Assembly (NCBI RefSeq): GCF_000235365.1
Contig: NC_016452.1
Span: 341,001 to 405,000, forward strand
DNA from: Eremothecium cymbalariae DBVPG#7215
Taxonomy: Eukaryota > Ascomycota > Saccharomycetes > Saccharomycetales > Saccharomycetaceae
DNA: 64,000 nucleotides
Reading direction: 5' to 3'
The notes under the pieces were generated by a model. The model saw nothing but the letters and a program-made list of their open reading frames with translations. It searched no databases and had not been told where the DNA came from. The translations under genes were made by a program, and so were the position numbers. Positions 9,595-20,276 of this stretch are shown piece after piece. Position 1 is the first letter of the stretch. Each line of letters begins with the position of its first letter.

Positions 9595-11571
9595 ATGGTG
9601 ATGATGATGTGTATCAGGAATCTTCAAAGGTTGGGAAGGTCTGCTGCTTTGAGAAAGGCAGCAGCTACTCCTAGTCTTACGGTGAGATTTGTTTCAAGGA
9701 CATCTGTGTTATTGGATAGGTATTCCAGGGGGTCTGGCTACCAAAGTAATTCTAGAGGAGGATCAGGCGGTAATAATTCCTATAGAAGACCGTCCCGGGG
9801 TGGTTGGGATAGGCCTAATAGATCCAGATATGATAAGTGGGACAAGCACGAGGAAGAGTTTGAATTTAAGAATTCCAAGTTCACAGAGGTCAAAAAGCTG
9901 ACGGCTGAGGAAATGTCTGAGGAGATTAGTATTGAGAGTTTGAAAAAGGAAGGTTTGCTGCATGAGCAGTTGTACGATGCTGTCAAAATGCAGAATTTTG
10001 AATCTCTGACACCAGTACAGCAGCGGACAATCAAGCCTATTTTGATGACGTCAAATGACGTTGTCGCTAGAGCCAAGACAGGTACTGGTAAAACTATGGC
10101 ATTTTTGATTCCAATGTTCCAGCGTCTGTTTATGACGCAAAATGAATATTCAGACAAGGTTAAGTGTGTTGTGGTTGCACCAACAAGAGATTTGGCTGAA
10201 CAAATTCAATTTGAAGTCCTCAAGCTGCAGAAAGCCAATAAAGCTTTGAGGAAATTCTCCTCTATTTGTCTAATTGGGGGTACAAGTCTTGTTAATTCAA
10301 TGCGTAGGATGGACAGGCATGCGCCAAGCATAGTTATTGCTACGCCAGGTAGACTGTTGGATGTTATGGGTAACAGTGGGGACAAGTACTTTAATGCTGT
10401 TGATTTTAAAGTTTTAGATGAAGCAGATACATTGTTAGATATTGGGTTCAAGGCTGATCTGCAAAGAATTTCCAGCACGTTAAATTCTCTAAATCAGAAA
10501 GGAGCTGAGCATATCAGAACTCTGTTATTTTCCGCGACTATCAGTTCTAATGTGCAGGAGTTGGCTAACAACATCATGAACGGAGACACTTGCCTATTCA
10601 TTGATACTGTTCACAAAGATGAACCGGAAGCCCATGAGAAGATCACTCAAAATTTGATCGTCTCTGAGTCTTACGCACACAATTTAGTTGCTCCAGTTGA
10701 AACCATTGAGAAGCACTTGAAAAAAAGGAAATTTAAAGCTATTTTATTCCTTCCAACTGTTAAATCTGTTGAATTTTATGGTAACTTATTGAAAAAGTTG
10801 TTTCGTTCATTGCCCATTTCCTTATTCCATGGAAAGGTTAGTCAACAGAGACGTAGTCGTCTTGTAAAAGAGTTCAAGGCATCAAAACATGGTCTCTTTA
10901 TTTGCACAGATGTGGGTGCTCGTGGTATGGATTTCCCAGAAGTTGACCATGTATACCAGCTTGGTGTCCCAAGTGGACTATCCAATTATGTCCACAGGAT
11001 TGGTAGAACAGCGAGAGGCGGCAGAGAGGGAGAAGCTACGATATTCCTATGTAAGCAAGAGCTACCTTTTATCAATGAATTAGAGCGCCAAAAAAACATT
11101 CAGATTGCCAATCAGGAAGAGTATACTCCTGATTCAGCAATTGAAGAAAAGTGTTACAGCGGGCTATCCCAGCAAGATTATGAACTGGAGGAATTTTTGA
11201 AATCCTGTTTATCTTTCTACAGATCCGTAATGCAAGAGTTCCGTTTGCGAGATGATATCACCGCCTCTGTTGGTTCAGCCTACGGTAACATTTTAGGTGG
11301 TTCAGAGAAAATCAAATTGGATTCTAATGTTATCGCCAGATATGCTAACATTAGAAACCGCAAGATGATCAATGAAGTTTTTGATCTTGGTGGATCTCAA
11401 AGACATCGTTCAAGCGATCAGTTTGATTACTTTGAAGATTCGAATTCTTCTAAATCTTATCAGAAAGGCAGTTATGGAAGCAGAGGCCATTTTGACAATT
11501 ATCAGAGACGCAGTAACCTTAAATACAGTGGTAATCGGAATAACTCGTCCAATCCGAGTATCGATTACTAG
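9595..11571 (+). CDS. MSS116: mitochondrial DEAD-box RNA helicase Mss116
   Basis: ATP-dependent RNA chaperone of the mitochondrial matrix, needed for group I and group II intron splicing and for mitochondrial translation. The 658-residue product has an N-terminal basic, Ser/Arg-rich presequence, the Walker A motif AKTGTGKT at 160-167, PTRDL at 196-200, TPGRLLD near 250, DEAD at 275-278, SAT at 313-315 and HRIGRTARGG near 470. It ends with the C-terminal extension and a Gly/Arg/Ser-rich basic tail as in S. cerevisiae Mss116 (664 residues). The first ATG sits in a run of ATG-like codons (M-V-M-M-M), so initiation could fall at residues 1, 3, 4 or 5. Confidence 0.95.
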   Translation: MVMMMCIRNLQRLGRSAALRKAAATPSLTVRFVSRTSVLLDRYSRGSGYQSNSRGGSGGNNSYRRPSRGGWDRPNRSRYDKWDKHEEEFEFKNSKFTEVKKLTAEEMSEEISIESLKKEGLLHEQLYDAVKMQNFESLTPVQQRTIKPILMTSNDVVARAKTGTGKTMAFLIPMFQRLFMTQNEYSDKVKCVVVAPTRDLAEQIQFEVLKLQKANKALRKFSSICLIGGTSLVNSMRRMDRHAPSIVIATPGRLLDVMGNSGDKYFNAVDFKVLDEADTLLDIGFKADLQRISSTLNSLNQKGAEHIRTLLFSATISSNVQELANNIMNGDTCLFIDTVHKDEPEAHEKITQNLIVSESYAHNLVAPVETIEKHLKKRKFKAILFLPTVKSVEFYGNLLKKLFRSLPISLFHGKVSQQRRSRLVKEFKASKHGLFICTDVGARGMDFPEVDHVYQLGVPSGLSNYVHRIGRTARGGREGEATIFLCKQELPFINELERQKNIQIANQEEYTPDSAIEEKCYSGLSQQDYELEEFLKSCLSFYRSVMQEFRLRDDITASVGSAYGNILGGSEKIKLDSNVIARYANIRNRKMINEVFDLGGSQRHRSSDQFDYFEDSNSSKSYQKGSYGSRGHFDNYQRRSNLKYSGNRNNSSNPSIDY

Positions 11572-11926
11572 GAAACGAGTTTAAACTAAGCAAAGTCACT
11601 CAAACTGTCATTTTTACATATTATTCGGTATTATATAGGCCTATTAGCGAATTTGGGTGGGTTTACAATCTACATTCACTTGACTTGTATATAGATAATC
11701 TAAGGCGTTATTTTTCTGTAAATATATAACTAATGCAATAGACACAACCTGATTTTATAACTGGTTTACAAGAATACCTGACGCCTTTGACGACGGACTT
11801 CACATGTGAATCATGGTGTATGGGCTGAGGAGTACCATCTGGCTTTTGAAGTTGGTGATATTAAAGGTGAAATATATTACCCAACATGCATCATGATTGC
11901 CTGAAGAAAGGAAGAAATAAGTATTC
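11572..11926. other. intergenic region MSS116-VPS34
   Basis: 355 bp between tandem genes, presumably the MSS116 terminator and the VPS34 promoter. Nothing recognisable beyond AT-rich sequence. Confidence 0.5.
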
Positions 11927-14539
11927 ATGCCCAGTCAGAGTATCACTTTTGTAGTATCTCAAGAACTTAACACTCCATTGAGGATTAAAGTAGTGTCATT
12001 AGATGGTTGTAAACGTTTGTTACAGCCTTCGCAGAGGTTTACCCAATCACATTTGGCTAAGAAAGTCTCTAATCTAAGAGTTATTAGTGACCTTTTTGTT
12101 TCTGTACAAGTATTTGATAAAGAGAGAAATAGGATGTTAACACCTCCTGTATACACCCAGCATGTTCCATTCAAGAATGGTCGTATTTGGAACCAGTGGC
12201 TAGCGCTCCCTATCAATATAAATCAATTGGATCAGAATAGCACTTTGAAGATACGCATATGGGAATATGACGGTGGAGATGAATGTTTATTTGCTGCTAT
12301 GGAGACTCCAGTCTTTTCATGTGTTGATGGAACTTTGAAAAGGGGTAAAGAATCTATACGATTTGAGTACGGTGTTTCTGACTCTTCTAAAGTAGAGGTC
12401 AGTGATATCCAAAGATTAATGAACAAATACGACCAAGGAGAGATAAAAGCGGTGGATTGGTTAGATAATTTGACGTTCAAAAAATTAGAGAGCATGCAAA
12501 AGGAGATGCGGCTACCTAAGGGAACGTTTCTGTTAAATATTGAATTCCCGTATATTGAATTGCGAGTGGTTTATACGGAGACTGTCAATCCAGATGTACA
12601 GAAAAACATACCGACGTTACATAACTTTGAGCAACTTAATGAAGCAACTGAAAGCAAGCAAGATACCCAAGCTAAAATATCGATAGGGGATTCACATCAG
12701 TCAACTCTGAAGTTTTATGACCCTGATCAATACAATGTTGACGTGATAGAAGAAAAATTTCAAAGGTTAGAAAGATCTTCAAAGAGTTCTACATTGGATC
12801 GTGAATTAAAACCTGATGCTAAGAAGCGTGATATACTGAACCAAATACTTGCATATCCTCCATGCACTAGACTGACTGCTCATGAAAAGGGACTAATCTG
12901 GAAATACCGATATTATTTGGTGAATAATAAGAAGGCTTTGACAAAGTTACTACAGAGCACCAACTTAACAGAAGAAAATGAACGTAAAGAAGTCCTTGAC
13001 CTAATGGATATCTGGGCCGAAATCGACATTGATGATGCCATTGAGTTGTTGGGTCCGGTCTACAAAAACCTTTCGGTCAGATCCTATGCTGTTAACAGAC
13101 TGAAGAAAGCTTCTGACACTGAATTGGAATTATACCTTCTCCAACTTGTTCAAGCAGTATGCTTTGAAAGTTCGTCTACCTGGTCCGACAAGTCTAATAG
13201 TGCATTTACTATCGTTAATATGGACCAAAGCAAGAATGGAAACATTACACCAAAATCCCTTACTCCACACATGATGGCTTCATTAGATAGTATGGAAAGG
13301 TCGGAGGCAGAATCAACTGGTGCGGAGAGTTCTGTTGTTATTTCCCCATTAGCAGAGTTCTTAATCAGGCGTGTGATGAATAACACTAGGCTTGGGAACT
13401 ATTTTTACTGGTTCCTAAAATCAGAGATAAACGGGTGCCAGTATTTAGTCCACATTCTGGATAGCTTTATATCAAGACTACCCGATGAAAAACGATCACT
13501 GATAAATGACCAATTAAAATTAGTAACAATATTGAAAGAATGTTGTTTAGAAATAAAGAAACTCAAAGATTCGACTCCTAAAAAACAGGAACTGTTGCAT
13601 TATCTAATGGTGTCAAAAATGAGACCTTTTTTGCGCAACAACAATGTTGCATTACCTATAGATCCGGAGGTGGTCGCGGTTGATGTAGTTGTTGAAGAGT
13701 GTAGAATCTTCAAGAGTTCCCTGTCTCCATTAAAAATAACTTTTAGAACGAAAGATAGGCTTAAATATTCCCTTATGTTTAAGGTTGGAGACGATTTAAG
13801 GCAGGACCAATTTGTTGTTCAAATCATTACCTTGATGAATGCTTTGCTAAAAAATGAAAATGTGGACCTAAAATTAACTCCATACAGAATTTTAGCAACA
13901 GGCGGAACTGAAGGTGCAATTGAGTTCATCCCTAATGATACTATGGCAAATATTTTGAGCAAACATCATGGAATCCTCCCATTTTTAAGGAGTAACTTTC
14001 CTGATGACGAGGAGCATCTGGGCGTTCAAGATTGGGTCATGGACAATTTTGTAAAATCCTGCGCAGGCTACTGTGTAATAACATATATCCTTGGTGTTGG
14101 TGACAGACACTTGGATAATTTATTAATTACTCCAGATGGGAGGTTTTTCCATGCAGATTTCGGTTACATCCTAGGACGTGATCCAAAACCATTTCCCCCA
14201 CTAATGAAACTTCCCCCTCAAATAATTGAAGCGTTTGGTGGGGCAGAGTCCAATAATTATAATAAATTCAGAAGCTATTGTTTCGTAGCATATTCTATCT
14301 TGAGAAGAAACGCAGGTTTAATTCTTAACTTGTTTGAATTGATGAAAACATCTGACCTTCCTGACATCAAGATCGACCCTGATGGCGCAATTTTAAAGGT
14401 AAAGGAAAAATTCTGCTTGAACATGTCAGAAGAACAAGCTACAGTGCATTTTCAAAATCTTATCAATGCAAGTGTTAGCGCCTTATTACCTCTGGTTATT
14501 GATCATCTGCACAACTTGGCTCAGTATTGGCGCTCTTAA
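11927..14539 (+). CDS. VPS34: class III phosphatidylinositol 3-kinase Vps34
   Basis: Makes phosphatidylinositol 3-phosphate on endosomes, vacuoles and autophagosomes in complexes with Vps15 and Vps30. The 870-residue protein (875 in S. cerevisiae) has an N-terminal C2 domain (about 1-200), the helical PIK domain (about 290-470) and a C-terminal lipid kinase domain. Seen motifs are FKVGDDLRQDQ (ATP-binding lysine region), the catalytic loop GVGDRHLDNLL near residue 725 and the activation loop HADFGYILG near 742. The C-terminal end HNLAQYWRS is the conserved tail helix that contacts membrane. Identity to S. cerevisiae Vps34 is high through the kinase domain. Followed by CSC1, as at YLR240-241. 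Confidence 0.98.
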   Translation: MPSQSITFVVSQELNTPLRIKVVSLDGCKRLLQPSQRFTQSHLAKKVSNLRVISDLFVSVQVFDKERNRMLTPPVYTQHVPFKNGRIWNQWLALPININQLDQNSTLKIRIWEYDGGDECLFAAMETPVFSCVDGTLKRGKESIRFEYGVSDSSKVEVSDIQRLMNKYDQGEIKAVDWLDNLTFKKLESMQKEMRLPKGTFLLNIEFPYIELRVVYTETVNPDVQKNIPTLHNFEQLNEATESKQDTQAKISIGDSHQSTLKFYDPDQYNVDVIEEKFQRLERSSKSSTLDRELKPDAKKRDILNQILAYPPCTRLTAHEKGLIWKYRYYLVNNKKALTKLLQSTNLTEENERKEVLDLMDIWAEIDIDDAIELLGPVYKNLSVRSYAVNRLKKASDTELELYLLQLVQAVCFESSSTWSDKSNSAFTIVNMDQSKNGNITPKSLTPHMMASLDSMERSEAESTGAESSVVISPLAEFLIRRVMNNTRLGNYFYWFLKSEINGCQYLVHILDSFISRLPDEKRSLINDQLKLVTILKECCLEIKKLKDSTPKKQELLHYLMVSKMRPFLRNNNVALPIDPEVVAVDVVVEECRIFKSSLSPLKITFRTKDRLKYSLMFKVGDDLRQDQFVVQIITLMNALLKNENVDLKLTPYRILATGGTEGAIEFIPNDTMANILSKHHGILPFLRSNFPDDEEHLGVQDWVMDNFVKSCAGYCVITYILGVGDRHLDNLLITPDGRFFHADFGYILGRDPKPFPPLMKLPPQIIEAFGGAESNNYNKFRSYCFVAYSILRRNAGLILNLFELMKTSDLPDIKIDPDGAILKVKEKFCLNMSEEQATVHFQNLINASVSALLPLVIDHLHNLAQYWRS

Positions 14540-14861
14540 CATATCGTTACCCGGACTTTATCAGGTGATTACCACTTTTTATTGGACTGCTGGGTTCATT
14601 ACATTCTTGAATCATAGTCTAAAGTTGCACATATTTAAATATTAGCTCATATATGATAAAATCTGTAAAAGGAAGCGGTAAGTTGCTTCACATCCACTAG
14701 TTTTCGTTTTTTTACAGTTTCGTAGGCACTTTTTTCAGAACTGTCATTAATAAGGTGCGCGCCCTTTTTATTCTCAAGCAACATATTGGAGAATTTCTGG
14801 AATAGTGAAAGACTATACCGTTAATCAAGAAGCAAGGTTGTAGCGTATTTGAAGAAGCCCA
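14540..14861. promoter_or_regulatory. VPS34-CSC1 intergenic region with a Reb1-type site
   Basis: 322 bp between tandem genes. A TTACCCGG Reb1-type site at 14547-14554 lies only about 10 bp after the VPS34 stop, a position fitting a roadblock terminator as well as a distant CSC1 promoter element. Nothing else is recognisable. Confidence 0.5.
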
Positions 14862-17252
14862 ATGAAAAAGTGGTTATTAGATATAGGGAGAAACTTTCTG
14901 CTGGGTAATAATGGCACTAGAGCTAATTTGGTTATGGATGATCCCCCACCGGACTATAGGAGACCAACTACACCAATTGTGACTCTACAGTTATTAATTG
15001 CCTCATTATTGGGCCTTTTTGCATTTATATCATTCTCCATCCTATTGAGAAGATTTCCGAAGTTATATGCTAGCAGGAAGTATAGAATACCGTCGCTTCC
15101 TGATTGGAATGAGAAGTCACTGTTTGGATGGTTACCGGTACTTTACCGAATTACCGATCAACAAGTGCTTGAATATGCAGGCTTAGATGCATTTGTTCTT
15201 CTGGGCTTTTTCAAAATGAGCATTAAATTTTTGTCAGTTTGCTGTTTTCTGTCGATGACTATAATTTCCCCTATAAGGTACTCTTTTACTGGAAGATATG
15301 ATGATGGTAACGATGGTGATGGAGGTAACGGAACTGGTACTTATTATGCGTCGAGTGTACTTAAGGAGCTCCCTATACCTGAATACGATGGCGGTAATGA
15401 GGATGCGCCAGAAAGAGCGGAAGTGTATCTCTGGATGTATGTTGTGTTTACGTTCTTTTTCACTCTCTTGGCATTGTACATGCTAGTTGAACAAACGAAG
15501 ATCGTTGTCAAAACTAGACAGCAATACCTTGGGAGACAAAGAGCTATTACAGATAGAACTATCAGGTTATCTGGAATCCCCATGAAACTGAGAAATGAAC
15601 AGAAGTTAAAACAGCACATAGAGGGGCTAAAAATTGGCAAGGTTTCCTCTATTACTATTTGTCGTGAATGGGGATCTCTAAATAGATTATTCCATTACAG
15701 AAGTCTTGTACTAAATGTATTAGAACTCAAAATAAGTGATTGCCCTTCTGAGTTAAGGAGAGAGCAGATATATTCAGAGGAGCATTATACCCTGAGAAGA
15801 AGACGGAATTTAGATATCGAAGACGCTGGTGAGTCGATAAATGAACCTCCTCAGTCTCAAGATACATATGAGAGTGAAAATCACCGTTTATTCAATGAAA
15901 TACAATTGAAAGGACGTCCAACAATGAGAACAGGACTTTTTGGTTGGTTTGGCGAAAAAGTGGATGCCATTGATTACTTGACTCAACAGTTAAACTTTAT
16001 TGATGAAGAGATCGTCAAGGCTCGTCAAAAACACTATTCGCCAACACCAACAGCATTTATAACAATGGATTCCGTGGCAAATGCTCAGATGGCAGCACAA
16101 GCTTTACTGGATCCAGGGGTACATTGCTTCATTGCCAGACTTGCTCCTGCCCCTCATGACATAAAATGGGATCATGTTTGTTTATCTCGGAAAGAAAGGC
16201 TCGCGAAAAGTTATTCGGTAACTATTTTCATTGGTTTATGTACAATATTTTTGATTCTTCCTGTATCATATTTGGCAACATTATTGAATATAAAGACAAT
16301 TACCAAGTTTTGGTCTGGTTTAGCCAAATTTTTAGAGGGTAATGAATGGGCTCTCAATATCGTTACAGGATTGTTACCTTATATTTTCACCTTGCTTAAC
16401 GTAGGAATCCCATATTTATATGCGCATTTAACTTCCAAGCAAGGATTGGTTTCGCATAGCGAAGAAGAGTTATCATTAGTATCAAAGAATTTCTTTTATG
16501 TTTTTGTTGACTTATTCCTAGTTTTTACTTTGGCGGGAACTGCTTCGACTTATTGGGGATATTTAAGCGACACAACAAAAATAGCCTATCAGCTAGCTGC
16601 TTCTGTAAAGGAACTGTCACTCTTCTATGTTGACCTAATAATTTTACAGGGTATAGGGTTTTTCCCTATTAAGTTGTTGTTGGTGGGATCTTTGATTGGC
16701 TTTCCCTTCGTGAAAATTACATGCAAGACCCCCAGACAAAGACGAGAAATGTTTAATCCTCCAATTTTCAATTTTGGCTTACAATTACCTCAACCTATCG
16801 TGGTGCTTATAATCACAATAATCTACAGTGTTATGAGTACGAAAATATTGGCTTCTGGGTTGGTTTATTTCATCATTGGATATTACGTATACAAATATCA
16901 ACTAGTATATGCCACTGACCACCTTCCACATGCAACAGGTAAAGTTTGGCCTTTAGTTTTCAGAAGAGTAATTATGGGACTGCTGCTTTTCCAATTAACA
17001 ATGGCTGGTACATTGGCTGGTTTCCAAGGCGGCTGGGTTTTATCTTCCTGCCTGTTTCCTTTGCCCCTGATTACAATTAGCTTTTTGTGGGATTTCGAAA
17101 AAAACTATTTACCTTTATCTCAGTTCATTGCGCTGAGTTCCATTAGAGAGAATGAAAGAGACCGTGCAAATTTTCCGGATTCTGCCGATGTTAATGACAA
17201 CTTTGACTATCCATATCTAGTCTCTCCACTAGAAGGTCCAATGTTAGAATGA
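14862..17252 (+). CDS. CSC1: OSCA/TMEM63-type calcium-permeable channel Csc1
   Basis: A 796-residue multi-pass membrane protein of the OSCA/TMEM63/DUF221 family of hyperosmolality- or mechanically gated cation channels; S. cerevisiae Csc1 (YLR241) is about 782. Visible parts are an N-terminal membrane segment ([21 protein letters not shown] region), two more before residue 210, then a cytosolic domain of about 210-450. That domain has the RNA-recognition-like [12 protein letters not shown] strand and the [16 protein letters not shown] segment. The pore region has several hydrophobic helices ([37 protein letters not shown] and others) and the family motif [21 protein letters not shown]. The gene order VPS34-CSC1-ARV1 equals YLR240-241-242. 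Confidence 0.93.
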   Translation: MKKWLLDIGRNFLLGNNGTRANLVMDDPPPDYRRPTTPIVTLQLLIASLLGLFAFISFSILLRRFPKLYASRKYRIPSLPDWNEKSLFGWLPVLYRITDQQVLEYAGLDAFVLLGFFKMSIKFLSVCCFLSMTIISPIRYSFTGRYDDGNDGDGGNGTGTYYASSVLKELPIPEYDGGNEDAPERAEVYLWMYVVFTFFFTLLALYMLVEQTKIVVKTRQQYLGRQRAITDRTIRLSGIPMKLRNEQKLKQHIEGLKIGKVSSITICREWGSLNRLFHYRSLVLNVLELKISDCPSELRREQIYSEEHYTLRRRRNLDIEDAGESINEPPQSQDTYESENHRLFNEIQLKGRPTMRTGLFGWFGEKVDAIDYLTQQLNFIDEEIVKARQKHYSPTPTAFITMDSVANAQMAAQALLDPGVHCFIARLAPAPHDIKWDHVCLSRKERLAKSYSVTIFIGLCTIFLILPVSYLATLLNIKTITKFWSGLAKFLEGNEWALNIVTGLLPYIFTLLNVGIPYLYAHLTSKQGLVSHSEEELSLVSKNFFYVFVDLFLVFTLAGTASTYWGYLSDTTKIAYQLAASVKELSLFYVDLIILQGIGFFPIKLLLVGSLIGFPFVKITCKTPRQRREMFNPPIFNFGLQLPQPIVVLIITIIYSVMSTKILASGLVYFIIGYYVYKYQLVYATDHLPHATGKVWPLVFRRVIMGLLLFQLTMAGTLAGFQGGWVLSSCLFPLPLITISFLWDFEKNYLPLSQFIALSSIRENERDRANFPDSADVNDNFDYPYLVSPLEGPMLE

Positions 17253-17338
17253 AAACTTTTTATAGGCAGGCCATGACTCTCGAACTGAGATGTCTGCCAT
17301 TTTCTTTTCCTTCTAAGTAATCACAGGTATTTTATAGT

Positions 17339-18244
17339 TTATAGGAAAATATCACGTTTTGAAAGGTATCTATACCTAAGTAACTCAAATTCACCTCTAA
17401 TATAACTTTGGATTTCAATTATATTTCCTTTGGATAAAATCAATGTCAGCACTGACTTCACCACAACGCACCGTATTAAAAATACGCATGTGAACAGCAA
17501 AATTATCTGAGAATAGGGTTTATTAGTAACAATTTTTAATGATTCGATGAGGTAGAAATTAGCTATCCATTTTATAATGCTCGTTGATATCAAACTGTCG
17601 TATGGCCATATCAACATCAAAATTGGAAAAATCTTAGCCCCATGAGATAATAACATAGTATAAGAAATAATATCATTAGAATACTTGTATTCAGTTCCCC
17701 ACTTAGCCCACTTCAATAAGTATTGCTGTGTCAACTTGTTTAATAACGTAAGATCTCCAATGACGTAGAAAGCAAAATATATATACTGATGTAATGGGCT
17801 GCTGATCTGAAGGATATCCCAGACAACTATTTTGTATCGTGAATTAAATTTATAATCCTTATAATAGTTGTTATACTTGCTTTCTTCTGTCACCCAAGTT
17901 AAATATACTTCAAAAGTGATCAATAACAGCCAAATTCTGTTCATCCGATTGTACTTTTTAAACCATAATGCCCAGTCTTTTATAAATACTCTAAAATCAT
18001 AAATATTATAGTTATCGAAATGGTCTGGATAATCTCTCAGATTCATTTCCAATGAATTAAAAACCAAATGTCTATAAGCGCCAGGCTTTAACAATAAAAG
18101 ATTGATGAACAACAACACCATATCAAATTCCACATATTTGTCTACCACTTGTTGACAGTTCGGGCAATCAGTTAATCTAATATGGTTCTTCGAGTACTTT
18201 ACATATAGTGATTTTACATGACATCCACAATTAATACATATCAT
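17339..18244 (-). CDS. ARV1: sterol/GPI-intermediate transport protein Arv1
   Basis: ER membrane protein implicated in sterol and sphingolipid homeostasis and in delivery of glycosylphosphatidylinositol intermediates. The 301-residue product starts MICINCG and shows the zinc-ribbon-like Arv1 homology domain: C3-x2-C6 and later CPNC at about 28-31. The conserved block VDKYVEFDMVLLFINLLLLKPGAYRHLVFNS follows, then several membrane segments (LWLLLITFEVYLTWVTEESKY, SHGAKIFPILMLIWPYDSL, IILLFTCVFLIRC). These closely follow S. cerevisiae Arv1 (321 residues). It is convergent with CSC1 and divergent from NUP42 across 195 bp. Confidence 0.95.
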   Translation of the reverse strand: MICINCGCHVKSLYVKYSKNHIRLTDCPNCQQVVDKYVEFDMVLLFINLLLLKPGAYRHLVFNSLEMNLRDYPDHFDNYNIYDFRVFIKDWALWFKKYNRMNRIWLLLITFEVYLTWVTEESKYNNYYKDYKFNSRYKIVVWDILQISSPLHQYIYFAFYVIGDLTLLNKLTQQYLLKWAKWGTEYKYSNDIISYTMLLSHGAKIFPILMLIWPYDSLISTSIIKWIANFYLIESLKIVTNKPYSQIILLFTCVFLIRCVVVKSVLTLILSKGNIIEIQSYIRGEFELLRYRYLSKRDIFL

Positions 18245-18439
18245 TTGTCATTAACGGTGTTTCAAACTTTTGTAACTGTTCTGTGGTGTAGAACTGACAG
18301 TTGTCCATAAAATTCAGCATCGGAATTATCACCAAAGTTTTTGATTCTAAGGAAATCAATTCAGCCATAGAACATAACCAAAAGGAAGCAATTAGAATAA
18401 GATACCGTTTATACCGAGTGGCTGTAACTATTTTTAGTG

Positions 18440-20047
18440 ATGTCTTACAATAGAAATCAGCAGCCTTGCAAATATTTCCAGCAGGGAAGATGTAACAAAG
18501 GGAAGGCATGCAACTTTGCACATGTATATTCAAATAACCAAAATAATTCATCACAGACAGCAATGGGGAAATCAGAGGCTGAGCGATATAAAGATTTAGT
18601 TAATGATTCTTCTTTGGATAAGTGGTCAAACTTGGTGACGAACGACATGATCGATGTAAACTCGTTTCGCATAAAGCCCTTGATGTCAAGTTATAGTGTC
18701 TCAGATGTCGCTGCGGTAAACTTAATCCAAGGTAGAGACTATTCTGCTGAAGAAAGTAGGTTTCAACACTGGATGGCTAAGCAGCAGAATAATTTATCAC
18801 ATTATGAAGCTGAACTTAACGCGAGGGATGAAGATATGAAGAAGTGTATAAAATTTGTGAAAGATAATGCCAAAAAGGGTTCACGGTTTTTACAATTAGC
18901 CACTAGGCGTCTAAAAGAACAAGGTTCTTATCCTACAAAAGGTTTTATAGAGCACCCATTAGACTTAACAGGAAAATCTTATGGCATAACAAGCAATACT
19001 TTTCAGGCGGCAAATACCTTTGGGGCTTTTGGTGGCACTCCTAGTCCGAGTCCGTTTGGACAATTATCAACAGCTACTGGCAATCTATCAGCAAGCATAG
19101 GTACTACTGGTGGATCATTTGGACAGCCTTCTTTTGGTCAAACCTCGCTGCCAGCTACCGGGGGTGTCTTTGGTCAACCTTCTTTTGGTAGCAGCAACGT
19201 TATGGCTGGAGCTACTGGAGGTGTAGGCCTTGGATCATCTGAGGTGTCAAGCGCGTTTGGGAAACCAGCTTTCGGCAACCAAACTACTTCAGGGGTGATT
19301 GCTTCAGCAAACAATAGATTCAGCAGTAGTAAACCGAATGCTTTTGGCCAACCAACTTTTGGCTCAAGCGGTTTTGGAGCCACCACCAAGCCTGCATCTA
19401 CTTTTGGTCCTATAAATACGACAAGTTCACCTTTTGGCTCCTTCAGCAATAATTCCAGCACTTCACCTTTTGGACAATTCAGCAATAATTCCAGCACTTC
19501 ACCTTTTGGACAATTCAGCAATACAACAGCTGCATCCGTTACATCTCCATTTGGCAGTTCTGCAACCCAATTTAGACATGGTGCTATACCGAATTCAACA
19601 AATGTGTCGTCAGCCGGTATTAATCAGAATAATTCTGGTAGTCCATTTGGAACAAACCAGGCTAATCCATTTCAAAATCAGACTACTGGTGTCCAGTCGC
19701 CGTTTAACCAACCAACTTCGTTTTCCGCTGGGAATGCTTTTGGATTTGGCCAAAATGGCATGACCAGCAATCTGTTCAATAAAACTTCTGGAGCTAATCT
19801 TCCAGCTTCCCACTTTGAACAAAAGCCCCCAGATCCTTTCAATGGCATTAAAAATGTTTTCAATTCATCTTCCAATCAACCGGTTTCTACCTCTTCTGCA
19901 ACTTCATTTGTTCAAGGTTTGCCAACAGCAGATGATAAAATAACAGAAGATGATCTACCCACTGAAATTTTAAACGAGTTCAGGGCTGACAAGTTCACAC
20001 TCAGGAATGTTCCAGATGCACCTCCTCCGCTTACTTTGGTTAGCTGA
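18440..20047 (+). CDS. NUP42: FG-repeat nucleoporin Nup42 with N-terminal CCCH zinc finger
   Basis: Cytoplasmic-face FG nucleoporin that works with Gle1 and Dbp5 in mRNA export. The ATG at 18440 (TCT next) gives 535 residues. Residues 9-28 form a CCCH zinc finger: C10, C18, C24, H28 (spacing 7-5-3). An N-terminal helical region runs to about 190, then an FG domain of many SPFG, FGQP and AFG repeats (about 195-460). The C-terminal segment FVQGLPTADD...ILNEFRADKFTLRNVPDAPPPLTLV closely matches the Gle1-binding end of S. cerevisiae Nup42. The S. cerevisiae protein, as I recall it, starts directly in FG repeats and lacks the zinc finger; animal NUPL2/CG1 has it. Confidence 0.9.
   Translation: MSYNRNQQPCKYFQQGRCNKGKACNFAHVYSNNQNNSSQTAMGKSEAERYKDLVNDSSLDKWSNLVTNDMIDVNSFRIKPLMSSYSVSDVAAVNLIQGRDYSAEESRFQHWMAKQQNNLSHYEAELNARDEDMKKCIKFVKDNAKKGSRFLQLATRRLKEQGSYPTKGFIEHPLDLTGKSYGITSNTFQAANTFGAFGGTPSPSPFGQLSTATGNLSASIGTTGGSFGQPSFGQTSLPATGGVFGQPSFGSSNVMAGATGGVGLGSSEVSSAFGKPAFGNQTTSGVIASANNRFSSSKPNAFGQPTFGSSGFGATTKPASTFGPINTTSSPFGSFSNNSSTSPFGQFSNNSSTSPFGQFSNTTAASVTSPFGSSATQFRHGAIPNSTNVSSAGINQNNSGSPFGTNQANPFQNQTTGVQSPFNQPTSFSAGNAFGFGQNGMTSNLFNKTSGANLPASHFEQKPPDPFNGIKNVFNSSSNQPVSTSSATSFVQGLPTADDKITEDDLPTEILNEFRADKFTLRNVPDAPPPLTLVS
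19442..19513. repeat. 36-bp in-frame tandem repeat inside NUP42
   Basis: Two consecutive, essentially identical 36-bp units encode FSNNSSTSPFGQ twice, with partial units on both sides. The near-perfect DNA identity points to recent slippage or duplication in the FG domain. Confidence 0.9.
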
Positions 20048-20128
20048 GCATAATTAATACACACAAACACACATATATATGTCGATGCATATATACGCCA
20101 ATTAACTAACCAATTGTTATATCTGTGT

Positions 20129-20138
20129 ATCACGTGAT
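20129..20138. promoter_or_regulatory. Cbf1-type E-box upstream of GPN3
   Basis: ATCACGTGAT, a full palindromic CACGTG E-box of the kind bound by Cbf1 or Pho4, about 140 bp before the GPN3 start. It also matches the centromere CDEI core, but no AT-rich CDEII plus CDEIII follows. Confidence 0.5.
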
Positions 20139-20276
20139 GTGTTTTACTTGAATTGTTTTCGCCAAATTTTTATTCGGCTCATCAATAATATTCATATATC
20201 AGAAGTACATCGTCATCACCAAAGATAATTTCTCATCTATAGCGACTATAGGGTTGATATACCGTTGTGTTTCTTA

